A stretch of DNA of 64,000 nt, from assembly GCF_022458985.1 (NCBI RefSeq), contig NC_061782.1, forward strand, positions 20,163,672 to 20,227,671. The letters run 5' to 3'. This document shows, in pieces, positions 26,032 to 40,400 of the stretch (positions are counted from its first letter, which is position 1; each line of letters starts with the position of its first letter). The stretch is from Mugil cephalus. Lineage: Eukaryota; Chordata; Actinopteri; Mugiliformes; Mugilidae. The notes below the pieces were generated by a model, which saw only the letters and a list, made by a program, of their open reading frames with translations, made no database searches and was not told where the DNA came from. A program made the position numbers and the translations under genes.

Positions 26032-29000
26032 AGATTTTGTAATTGTTATTCCATATAGTTGCCATTAAAGAGCTAGCCACCTAGCAGAGTACCTAAGCTA
26101 ACTGTCATCTCCTCTGGCCTCAAGTCTCAACTGAAGCTAACTGAAACAAACTAAACTGGCCAGATTCACAGAGCCACAGTAAAAGTATTAGCAATAAACA
26201 CTTTTAGCTACAGCATGTTAGCTACAAGGCTATCTGGTGAAAGTTAGCTGCTGCTAAAATGGCTGAAGCTTTTGTGGACCATTATCTATTTAGTGGTAGC
26301 CTTTATTTACAAATTAAGATTTTAAATAATTACCTTGTAGCTCCAAAGCAACAGTGAATATAACTAAAACTTATCTCAACTAAGTGCAAGAATAAATTAT
26401 GACTTTAGTAAGTAAAGACATTTTATACTTCATCTCATTTACTACACATTTCTCTGCTTCTGTTCTTGCCCGTTCTTTCTCTCCATATGCAAGTGAATAA
26501 AAAAACATTCAGACACACATCTCATCCAGTTTTAGTTTAATTCCTTTTCAGAGAAAAATGTCTTCACTTCAGTACATACACATTGCACAAGGCTAGGAGC
26601 CTTTTTTTTCTTTTCTTTTCAACCCTTTCTTTTTTCAAACCAAAGTTAAAAGCAGCAGCAGAACTGACGCTAACAACCAGCACTGGGCTTCCCAAAACGT
26701 CAACCGAACGAACCACCGGCACTGAAACCCAGCAGACAGAAAATATGCATCCAGACTGTGGCCACCAAGAGCATCCAAACAACTCAGAGGAAAGGTCTGG
26801 TTCAACGAGCCACCGTTCAGAGAGAAGTATCGGTAGCACATGAACTTACAATGGATGGCATAAACTTTAGACAATCACAGAAAGCTATCGGAAAATGCAT
26901 CTAATGAGGAATCTCATAAACCATATACCACATGTAGACTAAAACAGTCTTCTAAAAGTATTTACTAACACCGTTTATCACAGCTCTTGTAATATTACTG
27001 TTAAAGGTGACAAAAGTGGTTTGTCTCGATGCGTCTTCAGTCTGCGTTGGGATTGAATACAGTGCCGAATCGTGCAAGGGAAACCTGGCCCTGAACAGTT
27101 ACAACGACGTTTTCAACAGACAGATTGCTGGTGTAGAATATATCATATTATTATTATTATTATTTACAAAAATCTCTTTACAATCAAATACACAAGGGTG
27201 AAAAGGTCTGTCCTGCCTGCCAAGCATTCCAGAAGACTGTTCTGAAGGCTGGATGCGCTCAGGTAACAGGATGCGTGACAAGATTGAGATCAACGGGTCA
27301 CAGTAACTCGTACGATTTGATGAGTCACAAAGCTCTAGCACATTTATCCACCAAGAATAACTGTGCCTCAGTGTGTACACGTTTCACATATCACACCTTC
27401 TGGTGAATAATCATGTCCAAAACATCCTGTTATGTGCATCCACCTTACAAAAGTGTTAACAGCAGAATCAGCAGGACAGAAACTCCAGGAGGAGAAACAC
27501 TCTCCATCGAGATTCAAACATCATTATTATTTTTTTTTAAAACACATTTACAAACAAGTCAAATCAACTCTGACAGGGAAGATGAGAGTCTGAAAGGGAC
27601 GAGGAGATCGATGGTTGAGTTACTGCATAGCTTGTAGGTTAGATTTCACCATGGATGACATATTTGCCCCGAAGCTCCTTACAGTACAGAGAAACACATA
27701 CATAAATGGTCCCAAAAGGAAATGAACCCCAAACCCCAAAAGTGTTAGTTATTGTTTAACAGCAAACACTAAAATAACAACTCAGACCACTTTTAAAGCA
27801 AACACACGCCCACGCTGATGTCTAGTGTCAAACCCCACTGCGTAGAAGTTAATATACTTAAAGGACTGAATTCTCGTTTCACATTGTATCTGCTAGAGTG
27901 ACAGGAAGTACTTAACATACAGAAATGCTGCTTTCACTGTCAGGTTTCGTGTCTTATTTGGAGTCTGACTCAAATGGTGATACTACAGCAACAGCGACAG
28001 TTAGTTAGGTTGAAAATAATACAAGTGTCTGAACTCATGGACAGTTTGTAACACTGGCTTGAACAGTCTTAGATTAGTGTAACATGATAATTAGGTTATA
28101 ACCTGCAATTATACAGTCAGTGGAGACATACAGGTACACTTTAAATGACCATCACCTCTAAGTTCTGCAGAGGCCATGTTTCATATTAAAATGTCAATAA
28201 AAGGTAGAATTGACACTAGGCCTGAGCCGAGCAGCAAGCAGTAGACTGTAAAGAGATACACTGCTGATATCCACTAATACGTGACAATGTGTTAATCTGT
28301 TTTTAAACAGGTTAATACAGATTATGCAAACTCCACTGATTAAATGCACTGCAGGCTTAAAAAAAAAAAAAAAGGTTGTAAATGTTTGAAAAGAGCGCTG
28401 CAGCTGAACAGGGGCTAAATCTAAGGGATTTCTGGGAGCAATCACACAGGTTCTGTTGTGCCAACCAAAACAATAAAAAGAAACTCACATTATTACTAAT
28501 CACTGGCCACAAAAAAAAAAAAAAGCAGAATAAAAATATTAAAAGAACATACAGTACATTAAAAACAATGTTCCCCAAAACAAACAAAATAAAAGAAGAA
28601 AGAAAAAGAAAAGAGGTTGGAAAAGATGTAGAATGGTGAAAACCACTGCAGTATAGGAAATTAACGGTGTTTTTGTGCTAAGACACACATGGGGCCACTG
28701 AATATTCTGTTACAGTACCATGGCAAAACACACAAAACAGCAAAGCAAGAATGCGAACCAGACAAAAACACAGAGAGGACGTTCAGCAGGTGACAAATAC
28801 ACAGGAAACTGAAGGGCACAAACATGATGCAACCAGGATAACACACACGTACACACACGTACGCACTGAAGGCAACCGATTGGGCTTTTTGAGATTAAAA
28901 GAAGGGGGTGGCACAAGATTAAACCAACACCAGCTTGATTTCAAAGAAGCGGAGTGGCACCTGACAGGTTGAGGTCACTATTGTCATCCAAACATGAGCT

Positions 29001-30987
29001 GGAGCAAGGCAAGTAAAAACAGAAAAACAGAGTTTGTGTCAGTGTGGAATGAGATGACTCAAACTGCACTTTAACACTCGTAACATTGGTGTCATTTAAG
29101 CCGATGGGTGGTTAATGAAGCAGAAAAACAACACGAACCTTTCATGACCACTAAATGGTGATTCAGCCACACACAGAAAATACATTTAAATGAGCTGATA
29201 AGAAGTCAGTGGTGAAACAACCCAAGTGCCCCATGTGTTTTTTTCAAATTAACCATGAAAACAACAAACATGTTTAGTCAGGGTCAAAGTGTATGTGTGT
29301 ATGTGTGTATGTTCGAAGCAGAGATAACAACAAGCAGCAGCTCCATTTCGTCAATAAGACCTTTAAAATACTTGCTGACATGTTTCCCCGATGTAATACA
29401 GATGAACTGTTGTAGGTGATGATTTGGAGGTACGGGTGACTTAAGAATAACTGCAAACTGGGGAAAGAGCAGTTTCTCTGCAGGAAGTGAAGGCATGCAG
29501 ACAGCGGTACCGAAGACACACTGAACAGCTGTGAAGCTCGGCTGCTCTGACAACAAAAAGAAATGAAAGGCGGCAAAGGTCCAGGCTGGGAAGGGAACAT
29601 GTGAAGACCTTACAGGAAGAAATACACTTGTGGTCCGTGTTTCTCTAAAAATGCTATGACTGAATAATTCTACAATTACGATGAGTCGAAAGCCTATTGA
29701 GAATGAAGCCTCTTGACAGCCTGTCGTTGCTACGCATAGTAAAACACATTTCTTATAAGATGAGACGTGCATGTAACTTACAATCCCCAGCATTGCTGCG
29801 GAACAGGTTCCTTTAAAAAGGCCATGGCGTCTCTAAAATAAGACCGTACTAGCAGACACACATGCTACTTTCAAGTATTTTTATCCTGTTTATAGATTAT
29901 TTTAAAAACTGGTTTCATTTTGTCTGGGGTGCACATGCTAGTGTGGAGAAACAGGCAAGGCTTCCCTGGCACATTGTTCTTAGGTAGAGGCATGCAAACT
30001 GAATACATGAGGCCATCTCCCTGTCCAGTGTCCTTTCAGACACCTATGTTTGCATAAGTGTGGTTACTTCTCACCCGGTGCCCTTTAACTGAAGCTATGT
30101 GGACTTGGGCACATTCCAGGTTTGAAATGAAGCAAAGAGTATTTGAAAAGTAACTTCCATTGGGGTAAAGTTGTGGGGGATGGGGGATACTGAACTTAGA
30201 GAACAACCACCAACGATATCTGTAGGTGACAGTAGGTGAACGTATTCTACAAGTGGCGTAATTAGTGCATTTTGCATTAGCCGTGACACTAGGCAAAAGC
30301 ATCTTGAACCTCACGCTCTCTTAAAAGGTGACACCATCCTTCTGCATCAACAGCTGAGATGCTGTTCCTTTCGTCACGCTTCATCAAATCACACTGCAAC
30401 ATCCGAGCAAGGCAGCAGGGTGGCACAATAGTCAGAGGGAAGGAGGAAAAGGACACAATCAGATAGCAAAGGACTGCAAACCGCAACACCGTGGCTGTAG
30501 TGATGCCAGTCAACAGAAATCAACAATGCACTCCAATCTGCCGGAGGACAATGCCTTGGTCCCGTCACCGAGCTCTAAACTCAGCAGGTTGGGCGTGCGT
30601 GGCAACATGGTGGTGTTAGTGTTGTGTATGAGCAGGCAGACGGAGGAGAGAGAAAAAAAAAAGCAAAGGCCAAATGTAGCGGAGCAAAAGAAAGACTGGT
30701 TTTTCCCATGTGAGCTGAAGGAGGCAGGTATTATATGAATCTCAACAGGATTTGGCTTCAGTGCACTCCTTAGAAGACTGTAGCATGGCGGGCAACGCTT
30801 TGTGCAAGCACGAACTACGTCCTGACCCTCTACTGATGTTTCTGTGGTCACAGAAAAAGTATGTCCTTGAGTCGCTGGTGGTAAAAAATTACTTCTTTTC
30901 TGTGCAGACGTTTTATCCCGTTGCACAAATAGTCACCCGGCACGCTACCATCCCCAGGACCTAATGCTACAGTAGCTATTCACACAA

Positions 30988-31045
30988 AAACAAAAAAAAA
31001 AAAACAAAACAAAACAAAACAAAAAAAATAAACAAAAAAAAACTA
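30988..31045. repeat. A-rich low-complexity tract (CAAAA)n
   Basis: Runs of CAAAAAA and CAAAA repeats, about 370 bp beyond the pank1 stop codon. On the transcribed strand this would be a U-rich tract in the 3' UTR. Confidence 0.85.
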
Positions 31046-31408
31046 AAAATACACAAAAATAAAGTCTCTGCTTCCTGATGCAGGGCTGATTACAGGAATC
31101 AACGCACCTGATTACAGGAAACCATAAATTAAAGATTACAATATTAAAACCTCTATGATAGGGAAAAATCTAGGAGAGGGATGTTAGAGGTTATCAATAT
31201 TTACAATGTTAAATTATTAAAATGGCTTTTCTGAGTTTCTGCCTTTCTCTCTCTTTCTTTTAGTGTTCCTTTAGTGGTCTCTGTGAATGGGACCGCTCAG
31301 CAGCGTCAAAAAGTCAGTGACGTCACAGCATTGACAGTTGGTGACATCACAGCGTTCAGGGGGGACCTCGTCTCGTCGACCGTTGATGATGTCGTGACAA
31401 GGTTTCCT

Positions 31409-34400
31409 TCACAGGTCGTCTGTTGTCTTGAGCAGCTCCATCAGCGCACCCACAGCGCCAAAATAACCCTGGAGCAAAAATACAAACATGTAAATACATG
31501 CTGCGAGGGTTTTAAGACAAGTGTTGCAGGTTTCTGAACGCAATTTCATTCCATCATATTAAACTACAGCTTTTAGACAAGTGCTCACCTCATGTTCCAG
31601 GAAGAGCGCTCTCAGTTGTCCTTTAGACCAGAAGTCCATGGCGTAAGCAAGCAGTTTTGTGGACACCGTGTTGATACGAAGGAAGTTCCCCACAAACACC
31701 ACGCGCTCGATTTTCTGGTATGCAGAGAGACGTACAAACATTCAGACAATTCAAAAACCTTTCATGGGTGTGACAACTAAACAACAACATACTCATTACT
31801 CAAATACTAATGGAAACTGATTATGAACCGCAATGTTTTTGGTTTGTTTTAATCCATGGACATGAGTTAACCTTATTTTTTATATTTCTCTCTCCTTTTA
31901 TTTCCTCTGATCCACCTACAGGTTGATTGATAAAGACCAAAATGAAGAAAAAAGGAAATGGAAATATGAAAGGCATAATATTGTTTGCTAGTCATTTAAA
32001 TAGCTCCGAATGTTGTTTTCCAAAAAGTGCAACACAATGTTCACACCACAAGATGGTGCTGGGGAGCCAATAAACTGGTTACCCAGTATCCTATGCAGTA
32101 CTATTAAGGTAACCACAGTAACTATTACATCTGATACTGTCTGAATGTTCACAAAATTGTGCACCATAAACTGAAAACCTTTAATTTAAGTCTGGTCAAT
32201 TCTGAGAAGTGCTGAACTCAGTTATGACTTTCTCATTTTTCTGTCATAACTCAGTAATAATTGAATTTCCTTAAATATATTTCAAAGAAATAACCAGATC
32301 AGATCGGCATTTGGATTTCTGAATAAGTATAAAATGATTAATCTACGTAAATAGATACAATAAAATATTTTCAAGATAGATAAATCATAGATAGAATAAA
32401 TAGATAAATAAATCCTCGCTACAATGAATTTAAAAATGTTTTTTAAATAATTTTCTGTTTAACGAGAGACAGAAGTTCACTTCAGAACAAGGGACTATGG
32501 GTGTAAAGTCTTAGCTCAACTTGTGTATCTAATAGACATGAGGTCCCTTCCTGCGTGTTTCTTTATTTGTTCATAGCTCAGTGATGTCCTTCCGTCTGCT
32601 TTTTAATCCTTAAACCCTTCAGGAAAGCGTTTAGCTTTGTACAGAAAGGCCCACTTTAATCCTACAGTCGGTGGGCCTGGTTGTCTTGGCTGCAGCTCTG
32701 CGTGCAGTGATAGCCCTGTACAATGCTGCTTGATCGCCATGCCACAAGGCAACACTGTAAAGAAGCTCACAGCACACAGAAAGACTCGGGCTGATCCAGG
32801 AAATCTGAGTGAGACCGTTTCAAATCGAGCGCCTGCATACACTTCCCACTGAAATCTTCTAAGTTAATAAACTGTTTTGGTACCACCCACAATCCCAAAC
32901 TGCCTGACAGCTCATTGTGGGTTATTTAAAACCTATGACAGCTTGGACATGAACTGGGAGGAAACAAATAGCTGTTGAGGCTGCTTAAATAAAACCTTGT
33001 TTGGGTCGCGTTGATTGGCTGAAAAAGCTCCAGGTGAGGTGTTGGTGGATTTCTGATATGCGGACTAGTTTAAGCCGGCACTGTCTGTGTTTCTAAGCAT
33101 TTCAACACCAGCGTATACTCCCAGGTCAAGAACCTTATGTGTTTGTCATTACATAACAGGGTGTGCAGACTGTACCTCATTGACAGCACACATGCGTGCT
33201 ATGGATCCTATGTTATTAGTGATGGTGACCAGCGTGGCTCGGGCCAGGTCTTCCTTACTGATGCTGTCTCGCTTCTCTTTGCTCATCATGTGACCAAAAC
33301 TGTAAGACAACACGTAACACAAAAGCTGTCAGTTTACATATAAACACAGACACGCATTCCTCGTAGAGTGACGAATTCTTCAACAGTCGAAAGAAAATAA
33401 ACAAAAGAAACGACGGAAGCAACAGAAAACAAGTCCTGTTTGTCACCGTGTGTGCATTTGGATTCAGTAAAAGACAGAATGGAACACCACAGCGAGAAAC
33501 ACTGGTTACACTCTGACCACTGGGACAGAATCTGTTGTTTTGCTTTGCTTTATGGATCAACCTTTGAGCCCAGAGCTGCAGTAGGTTTATTACATATATG
33601 CTAAACCCAGATTAGCAAGTATTGCTCATTTCATCCAGTATTTCATGCATGTCAGCATAAGGAGTCCTTGTATTTTGTTCTTAACTCCGTCAACACAGTT
33701 TGACCATTATGTTGGGATTTCCTTTGATGAGGGGTAATGAATACAGATGTGTCACTCTAGGGTTCTCATACTATTTCCCAAGTCAACCATGAACAACCAT
33801 CCTTCCTTTTTTGTCCTCTAATAACAGGCTAAGCATGATATTCCAGACATCCCTCTCCCTTGCGATGCATTCTGGATCCACATAAGCAATCCTAAGGCAT
33901 TCAACAATTAAGATGTTAACTCTTCAACAGGCGCCCAGGAAGCATCCTCAAAAGATGGCTCTGGCTTCTGTTAAGCGTCTTCATACCATTTGTATTGTTA
34001 TTGACACTACATAGATAAAACTGAATTGAATTGAACCAGATTCACAAACCACTTCAACTGGCCTTTCTACTCCAAGATCCCTCCCAAAGTCTGAGCTCCT
34101 AATCATCTCTTGAAGGCTGAGCCCAGCCGCCCTAAGAAGGAAACGCATTGTGGCGTTGCTTGTTTTCGTGATACCATGCTTTGAGTCACCCTGCAGCATT
34201 CATGCAGACAGGTGATGTGGTGAATATTCAGCTTTTTAACTAATTTTATCATTAATATATGTCGCCCATGTGTACGAGACAAAAGAAAGTTAACTCCTGG
34301 GTGAACGCTTTTGTGTCTTTTATTGTCAAAAAAATTGAGTTTCACAGTTTGAGAAGTAAAATATAAGCATGTTGGTGATGGTTCAGTGATAAAATCAGTG

Positions 34401-37400
34401 TCCACTGATTAACTTGAGCTAAAGGTTTGACTACAGTACTCTACCCTCTATGTGCATCACTCTCCTTTCCATTTCCTTTTCTGTTTAAAAGTAGGTTATC
34501 AGCTGCATTAGCTTTAAAGAACTGGGTGTGACTTTATTATTATTATTTAAGTCAACAATGATTAGGAGGCAGTCTTGACAAAACAATGATCTAATCAATA
34601 GAAAGAATGACCGATCACAGCCATGTCTGGCAAAGAGTTTTTTTTTTTTTTTTATCTTTCATCTTTATCTTTTATCGTTATCTTTGTCTATAAATGACCT
34701 TATAACAACAATCTTTTAATGAATTACCATTACCACACTGTCACACTCACCTGGACGCCACTGCAGAGCCCTGTAGCCCGAAGCGCTCATAGTCTCCCCC
34801 GTAGATATCTTTGACCAGTTTGTCCACGTTTGTAGAGTCGCCCTTGCTGGCCATTTCCAGCGCCTCCTCGAACGTCTCGCAGCCCGTCAGCAGACAGCAA
34901 AGGCCCAGGAATGTACCACCTCCCAGACTGTAGGTGAGAGGAAGAGAGGTTAAAACACACAATACTAGAAAAAATATGCTGACGAGGTTAAAAAGGCTTT
35001 GGAAAAGTTGAGAGTGGGGAAGACTATCAGGAAAAACAAAACGAGGCAGGAATGAGTAGGTGGGAGCAAAAGGGAAGGAGAGAAAAATAAACAGCAGTGA
35101 TTGTTTTCTGCCTGCAATAAATAAATAAATATATGAATAAAGAGTGACAGAAGACAATGACAATGCAGATCTGATCCTCAAACTCCAAGAATGCTTCACT
35201 TCCTGGTTTATCAGTTTAACACACATCACGTAAAATGTCACATTGGTCATTTTCAACTGTAAAACGTGACAAAATACTAAACATCTGGATGTTAAGGGAG
35301 GAGAAACACAGTCAAACTCTAAGGCAGCCATTATCCAGCCACATTATCCAAAATGTCCTCACTCTGATGGATCTAACACTCAGACTGGCCCTCACAAATA
35401 TAGCTGCACAAGTAAACACACACTGACGTCATGGTGAACAGCCGGTACAAGACGCACCATTTACAGTACAAGGAAGTAAATGAGTGGTGGTGCAGTATGA
35501 CACCTCATGCACAGAATGGCCGTTTGGTTGGTTGGACTAGTTTTAGAGATTAAGAAACTGGTCAACTTTTAAATGAAATCTTTCTCTTCAACAACAGGTT
35601 CTCAGCATGTCTGGGAGGGACTGTTCTTGTCTAATCACATCTAGTACAACTGTTACATAAGTACGAAGGTACACGAGGTGATAATAGATGCTACTGCTGG
35701 AATTCAAACAACTAGTTCAGGCAGAGGAGCTACACCTTCACCTTTGTTACGTCATGTTCAGAACTCTTGATGATGAAACATGTTTTTTAGATTTGAAGAA
35801 AACCTGGGTCAGAGTGGCAACATGCTGTAAAATGTATCTGTGGAAATCATCCACCATTCTCGCCAGCACCCGTTTCCCAATCTTGAAAACTTTTTGTGTA
35901 ATTCCTTTCACCCCAGTGTTTCAGTTAACACCTTCATTTCAGAGTCTGGTCACTGGTGGTTACTGTAGCTTTATTTGACTTCAAGTGAAATGTGTATATT
36001 TTTGATTCTGCTTGATTTGTAGGGAAAAATGAAAGGACTATAATATGATACCTTTTTTTCTGGTTGGTTGCGAAGGTGAAATGAGCTCTGGTTTAAAAAA
36101 ATAAAAGTGTGGATGGCACTTTACTGTGAATGCTGTTTTTTTCCATTTTTTTTTTTAACATCCTCATTTTTTACCTTCATTTGCTTAACACTTGTTCCTC
36201 CTCACGCACAGATCTAAGTCAACATCAGCTAGTGCCTTTTATTTGCACACTGTACAGCCAGCGCTGCAGGAGAAAGGACCAGAGCATCCTCTGCAACCAA
36301 CACCAGACAGCTCAGTCAGATGGAAGGACACTAGATACAACCTGACACACCACAGATGTATCTCTTTACATTTATTACCCAAAGTACCACTGTAATAACG
36401 TGTAAATATATAACCCTTGGAACTACTGTTTACACTTGCACTTTAATCTACTCATACAGTCAAGTTTACATCACCCACGGACAGTGTTTAAAGTTGAAAC
36501 TTTTTTTTTGTTTGTCTGTTTTTTGAGGACATAGTCATTTGTACATACTTTGTATTGTTCTATTTTTTGTTATTTATAACCTAAAAATGTCCTGTACTTG
36601 CACAGCATGTTGCTCAACTGTTCTTTAAATTGCAGGGGGGTTACAAAATCTTTGCTTGATTAGACACTGGCCGAGTATTATATAGGTAGAGGGTCCGTAT
36701 TTAGTTTCTCCATAAGTTTGGGGAATTACCATATCCTCCACCTCATTCACATTATGAACACTCTCTACAAACAACTACATCACACATCTCACGGACTGAA
36801 CTGTCTCTCTGCACCTGTAGTTTCTATATTTCTTGTATATTTTAACTGTTCATGCTCAAGAAAGCTTTCTTAGAAACAAGTTTGGCTCAATTTGGAAACT
36901 TTGCTTCCATCAAACTGCAGTCAGAACTTAACAAACACTCTTATTTCACTCTTTGACAAACACTCCTTCCCTCCCATCCTGATCTTGAGACTGAATAATG
37001 AACCCTCTTCCCGTGACTTTGCTGCTGTTAATTGATGTGTGATAATATAAATATAAATAGGTGTGTATCCCCCTCACCTGGTCCCAGTCACCCGTTTGTA
37101 GTTGTCCTCAGAGTACACGGCCAGTATGGAGACCCCGGAGCCGATGTTGACCAGCAGCATAGGGAAGGGATTGTCCAGCGTGCAGGGCTTCTTCACACAG
37201 CTCTGAGTGTCTGAGGGGTTCTGGAAGTAGTAGCACTCCGGGTGTCCGTTGAAGCCCATCCGGTCGACGAACAGCAGGCCACGGATCAGGCAGTCCAGCT
37301 CATCCAGCTTCAGCAGCTCCAGGTCGGCCATCTGCGGCACAAAATGAGGAGGCTTAACAAATTGAGAAGACAACATTTTAGCTGCTAAACACTGGGATTT

Positions 37401-40400
37401 AAACAGCTTATGGTGAAGATTAAAATATCCCTTGGATGAACTGATTTGTCAGTTTGTAAAGCTAAAAATTAATATCTAAAGCTTGGTTTACACTCCCACA
37501 ATCCGTCTAAGCCTATATCGGTGTAAGCAAACTTCTGCTGGTGCGTTGGCCTCGATCTGTAATTACGCTGCTAAAACGCTAGTCTCCGTCTAATCAGATA
37601 GAGATAATAAATATTAAACAGTTACTTTTACTTAAATCACTGCAACACACGGAAGAGAGAAGAACTCCTAGAAGATGGGTAAGAGACAGAAGAGGGAAGA
37701 ATTTTTCATTTCAGATCAATTACTGCTGTTTTAGTCTGAATCTCTGCAGCGTGGAGTTACATTTCTGAGGAGTTGCCTGACAAGCTATGACATAAACTAC
37801 AGCGTGGGGTATGGAACTATAGTAGACTTAGGTACCTGCCTATCTGACACAGAACCAAACATGTGGCAGATCTGATCTCCATTAACTGAACTGTAATGCT
37901 GCAGTGCCAAGAGAGTTCATTGATCCTACTGCACCACAAGACATGGTCAATGAACTCAGGTAGTGACAGATATAAAAAGCACCAATAACCAAAGGGTTAA
38001 GCGTCTGGAAAAACACCAGACAAATGCGTTAAGGTACTTGCGAGTCAGAAAGGAATGTTAGCTCAAATTAGATTGACTGTTAAGATATATAACGCTGTTT
38101 ACCGTAAATGAAACCGAGATGTCTACGAGGCCTGATAAGTATCGCAGTAACTGTGGCTCCAAAGAATGACTGTTTTAAGCATCAATTTACAGTCAGAATT
38201 GTTTTCCTGACTGTTTATTTTATAGTCAAATGTCAACACATTTGTTAAAGTAGTTTTAGGAGTAATAATTTTTTTTTTTTTACACAATTGCAGAGTAGTT
38301 TTAGCACAATCAGCTAATATATTAAGCAGTTGACTGTTGCAACCAGACGTTCAACAAAGGTTTCTACTTTGTACTAAACACACTTGTTGTCTGGTCGTAC
38401 ACTCACCGTTCTGAAGTCATTCTCAAACTTGTACGCTCCTCCTCCTGTGGCGCAGAGTGTTGTGTGCAGACTAGAGAAGTTCTTGTCGCGTCCCATCTGA
38501 ATAAAACGGGGCATGGCCTGCGTTGGGAAGCGGATGAAGTGCAGGTTCCCCGTCCTGCCGCACATGGTCAAGTTCCTCAGCTCCAGGTGGACATCACGGA
38601 CGCCCGTTTTACCTGACAGAGCAACCAATAGTGGTTTTTAAAATATAGGTTTCTGGCCTGACTGGTGTTGTGGTTTCACTTTAACACGACATAAGGACTA
38701 TGTATGTGGTGAGCTGTAGCTTCAGGACTTATCTGGCTTAAATACGTGTCGTTTTGTTTACCTAAAGCCCAGAGCAGAAACGTTTACAGTTTATATGCGC
38801 ATATGTGTGTGTGAACAGACATACCATAGGCCACATTTGAGGTGAGGTAGCGGCGAATGGACTTGAGGTTTTCCACTTCTTCTTGTTCTTCCTCTGCAGT
38901 TATGTCGACTGGCTCAAAGTACACCAGCTTGACCAGGGTTCCACCGATGTCCATACCAAACCAGGGGAAGGCTGAGAGGAAAAGAGACTGTAATGAACCC
39001 ATTTGCTTTTAAAAAGCAAGACATCAGACAGATCAGCATGACAAATCTGCATGTTTAAAACAGACTATTCACTTGGTGCATTAAAAAGTTACAGAGCTAA
39101 ACCTGCTGTAAGATAACTATAAATATACTGTGGATGCAATGAGGTCGTACAATAAGAAGAGTACGAGAGAAAAAATTAAGCTTGGTTACAAATATGCGAG
39201 GTCCTTCTAGTGAGCATCATATTAAAATTCAGTTCCCTTTTCTATAAATGCACTCAACCAACCAAATTGGTTTCTGTTTCTGTTATTTATCCAAGTCCAC
39301 TGACTATAAAGAGTTTGTCAAAATAATACCAACATGTGTTGTTATAATACAATACAAGAATACCACAAACCAGCCTCTCAGTAATTTAAAACAAAATACC
39401 ATAAATGACGCCAACATTTCGTGCAGACTGTTTTTACAGGTGTACCTAATGAAAGGCAAGTGAGCGTATGTCTGGTATGAACTCACATCCTACGTGCACA
39501 TGCGCCTGTAAAGCGGCACTGATGTCGGTGCACAGAGGAGGCTGGAGATGAACTGAGAAGGGTCTTGACAGTAACTTGGTGAGAACATTGAGTTCAGCAC
39601 AAAAATCTTCCAGCACAACTGAATAGAAAAAAAAATAAAACACCACAGCTCAACAATACCTAAAGTTGCCATGGAAACAGATAACCCCCCTCCCATCAGC
39701 ATCCCCTCTTCTCAGCCTCCCATTTGCTCTTTCGCTCAGCCTCTCCTCTCACACAGCATCGACCGCGTTCTCATACACAACATCCATCTTCCTTTCTCCT
39801 CCTCTCCATCTCCCCACACCTTCAACATGCATCTTCCTCTCGTGCTCCCTCAGTTTTTGTTTTTCCCTTTCGCTTTATTTCTATTTTTATTCTGCCATGC
39901 TCCTCTTCCTGTGTACTTGAGCTTTACATCTCTCAGTAGGTTTAATTCAATTAAAGTGAGATTGACTAACGTGGATGGAAGAGAACTGATACTGCAGGAT
40001 GTTTATTACACACTGCTAAATAACAAATACATTTAACTTGCAGATACATTTGCCATTTTCAGTTCTTCAGTTCAGATCACATTGTAATCACTTCAGCCAG
40101 TTTTTCGAATATAAACGGCACATTCCAATGCTCTTATTACGATTTAGTCATTTTTATTACATAACTGCAAAACCAAACAATTAGTCAAGATTATAACTGT
40201 CAAATAAATAAATAAATAAAAAGTGTTAAGGCTGGCAAAATATAAGAGAAACTAAAAAAATAGAATCCCAGTTAACTAGACAATCTGTCTGAAAAACGTA
40301 GAGGAACACTGGGGCCACTTTGTAGTTCATGTGGTATATTTGTGGATCAACAAAAGCACATTGCATCCAGAGACAGCATGTCAAACTGATTCTAAAGTTA

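Larger units (their letters stand above)
25363..31408. other. Intergenic gap, probably including the pank1 3' UTR
   Basis: No coding exons are recognisable. Sequence directly 3' of the pank1 stop (31,408 downward) is probably 3' UTR, but I could not fix the poly(A) site because several minus-strand AATAAA-like hexamers occur. A 169-codon open frame on the minus strand (29,284-29,793) overlaps a second long frame and shows no family features. There is a (TATTAT)n tract near 27,150, and poly(A) runs at 26,009-26,031 and 28,360-28,373. Confidence 0.5.

Noticed and set aside
29284-29793. 169-codon minus-strand ORF
   Set aside because: Overlaps another long frame, ends in a TAYACACAC-type repeat, has no recognisable domain and lies in the probable pank1 3' UTR.
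34747-35331. 194-codon minus-strand ORF
   Set aside because: Only its last 59 codons (pank1 exon 5) are real; the rest is intron read-through upstream of the acceptor at 34,928.
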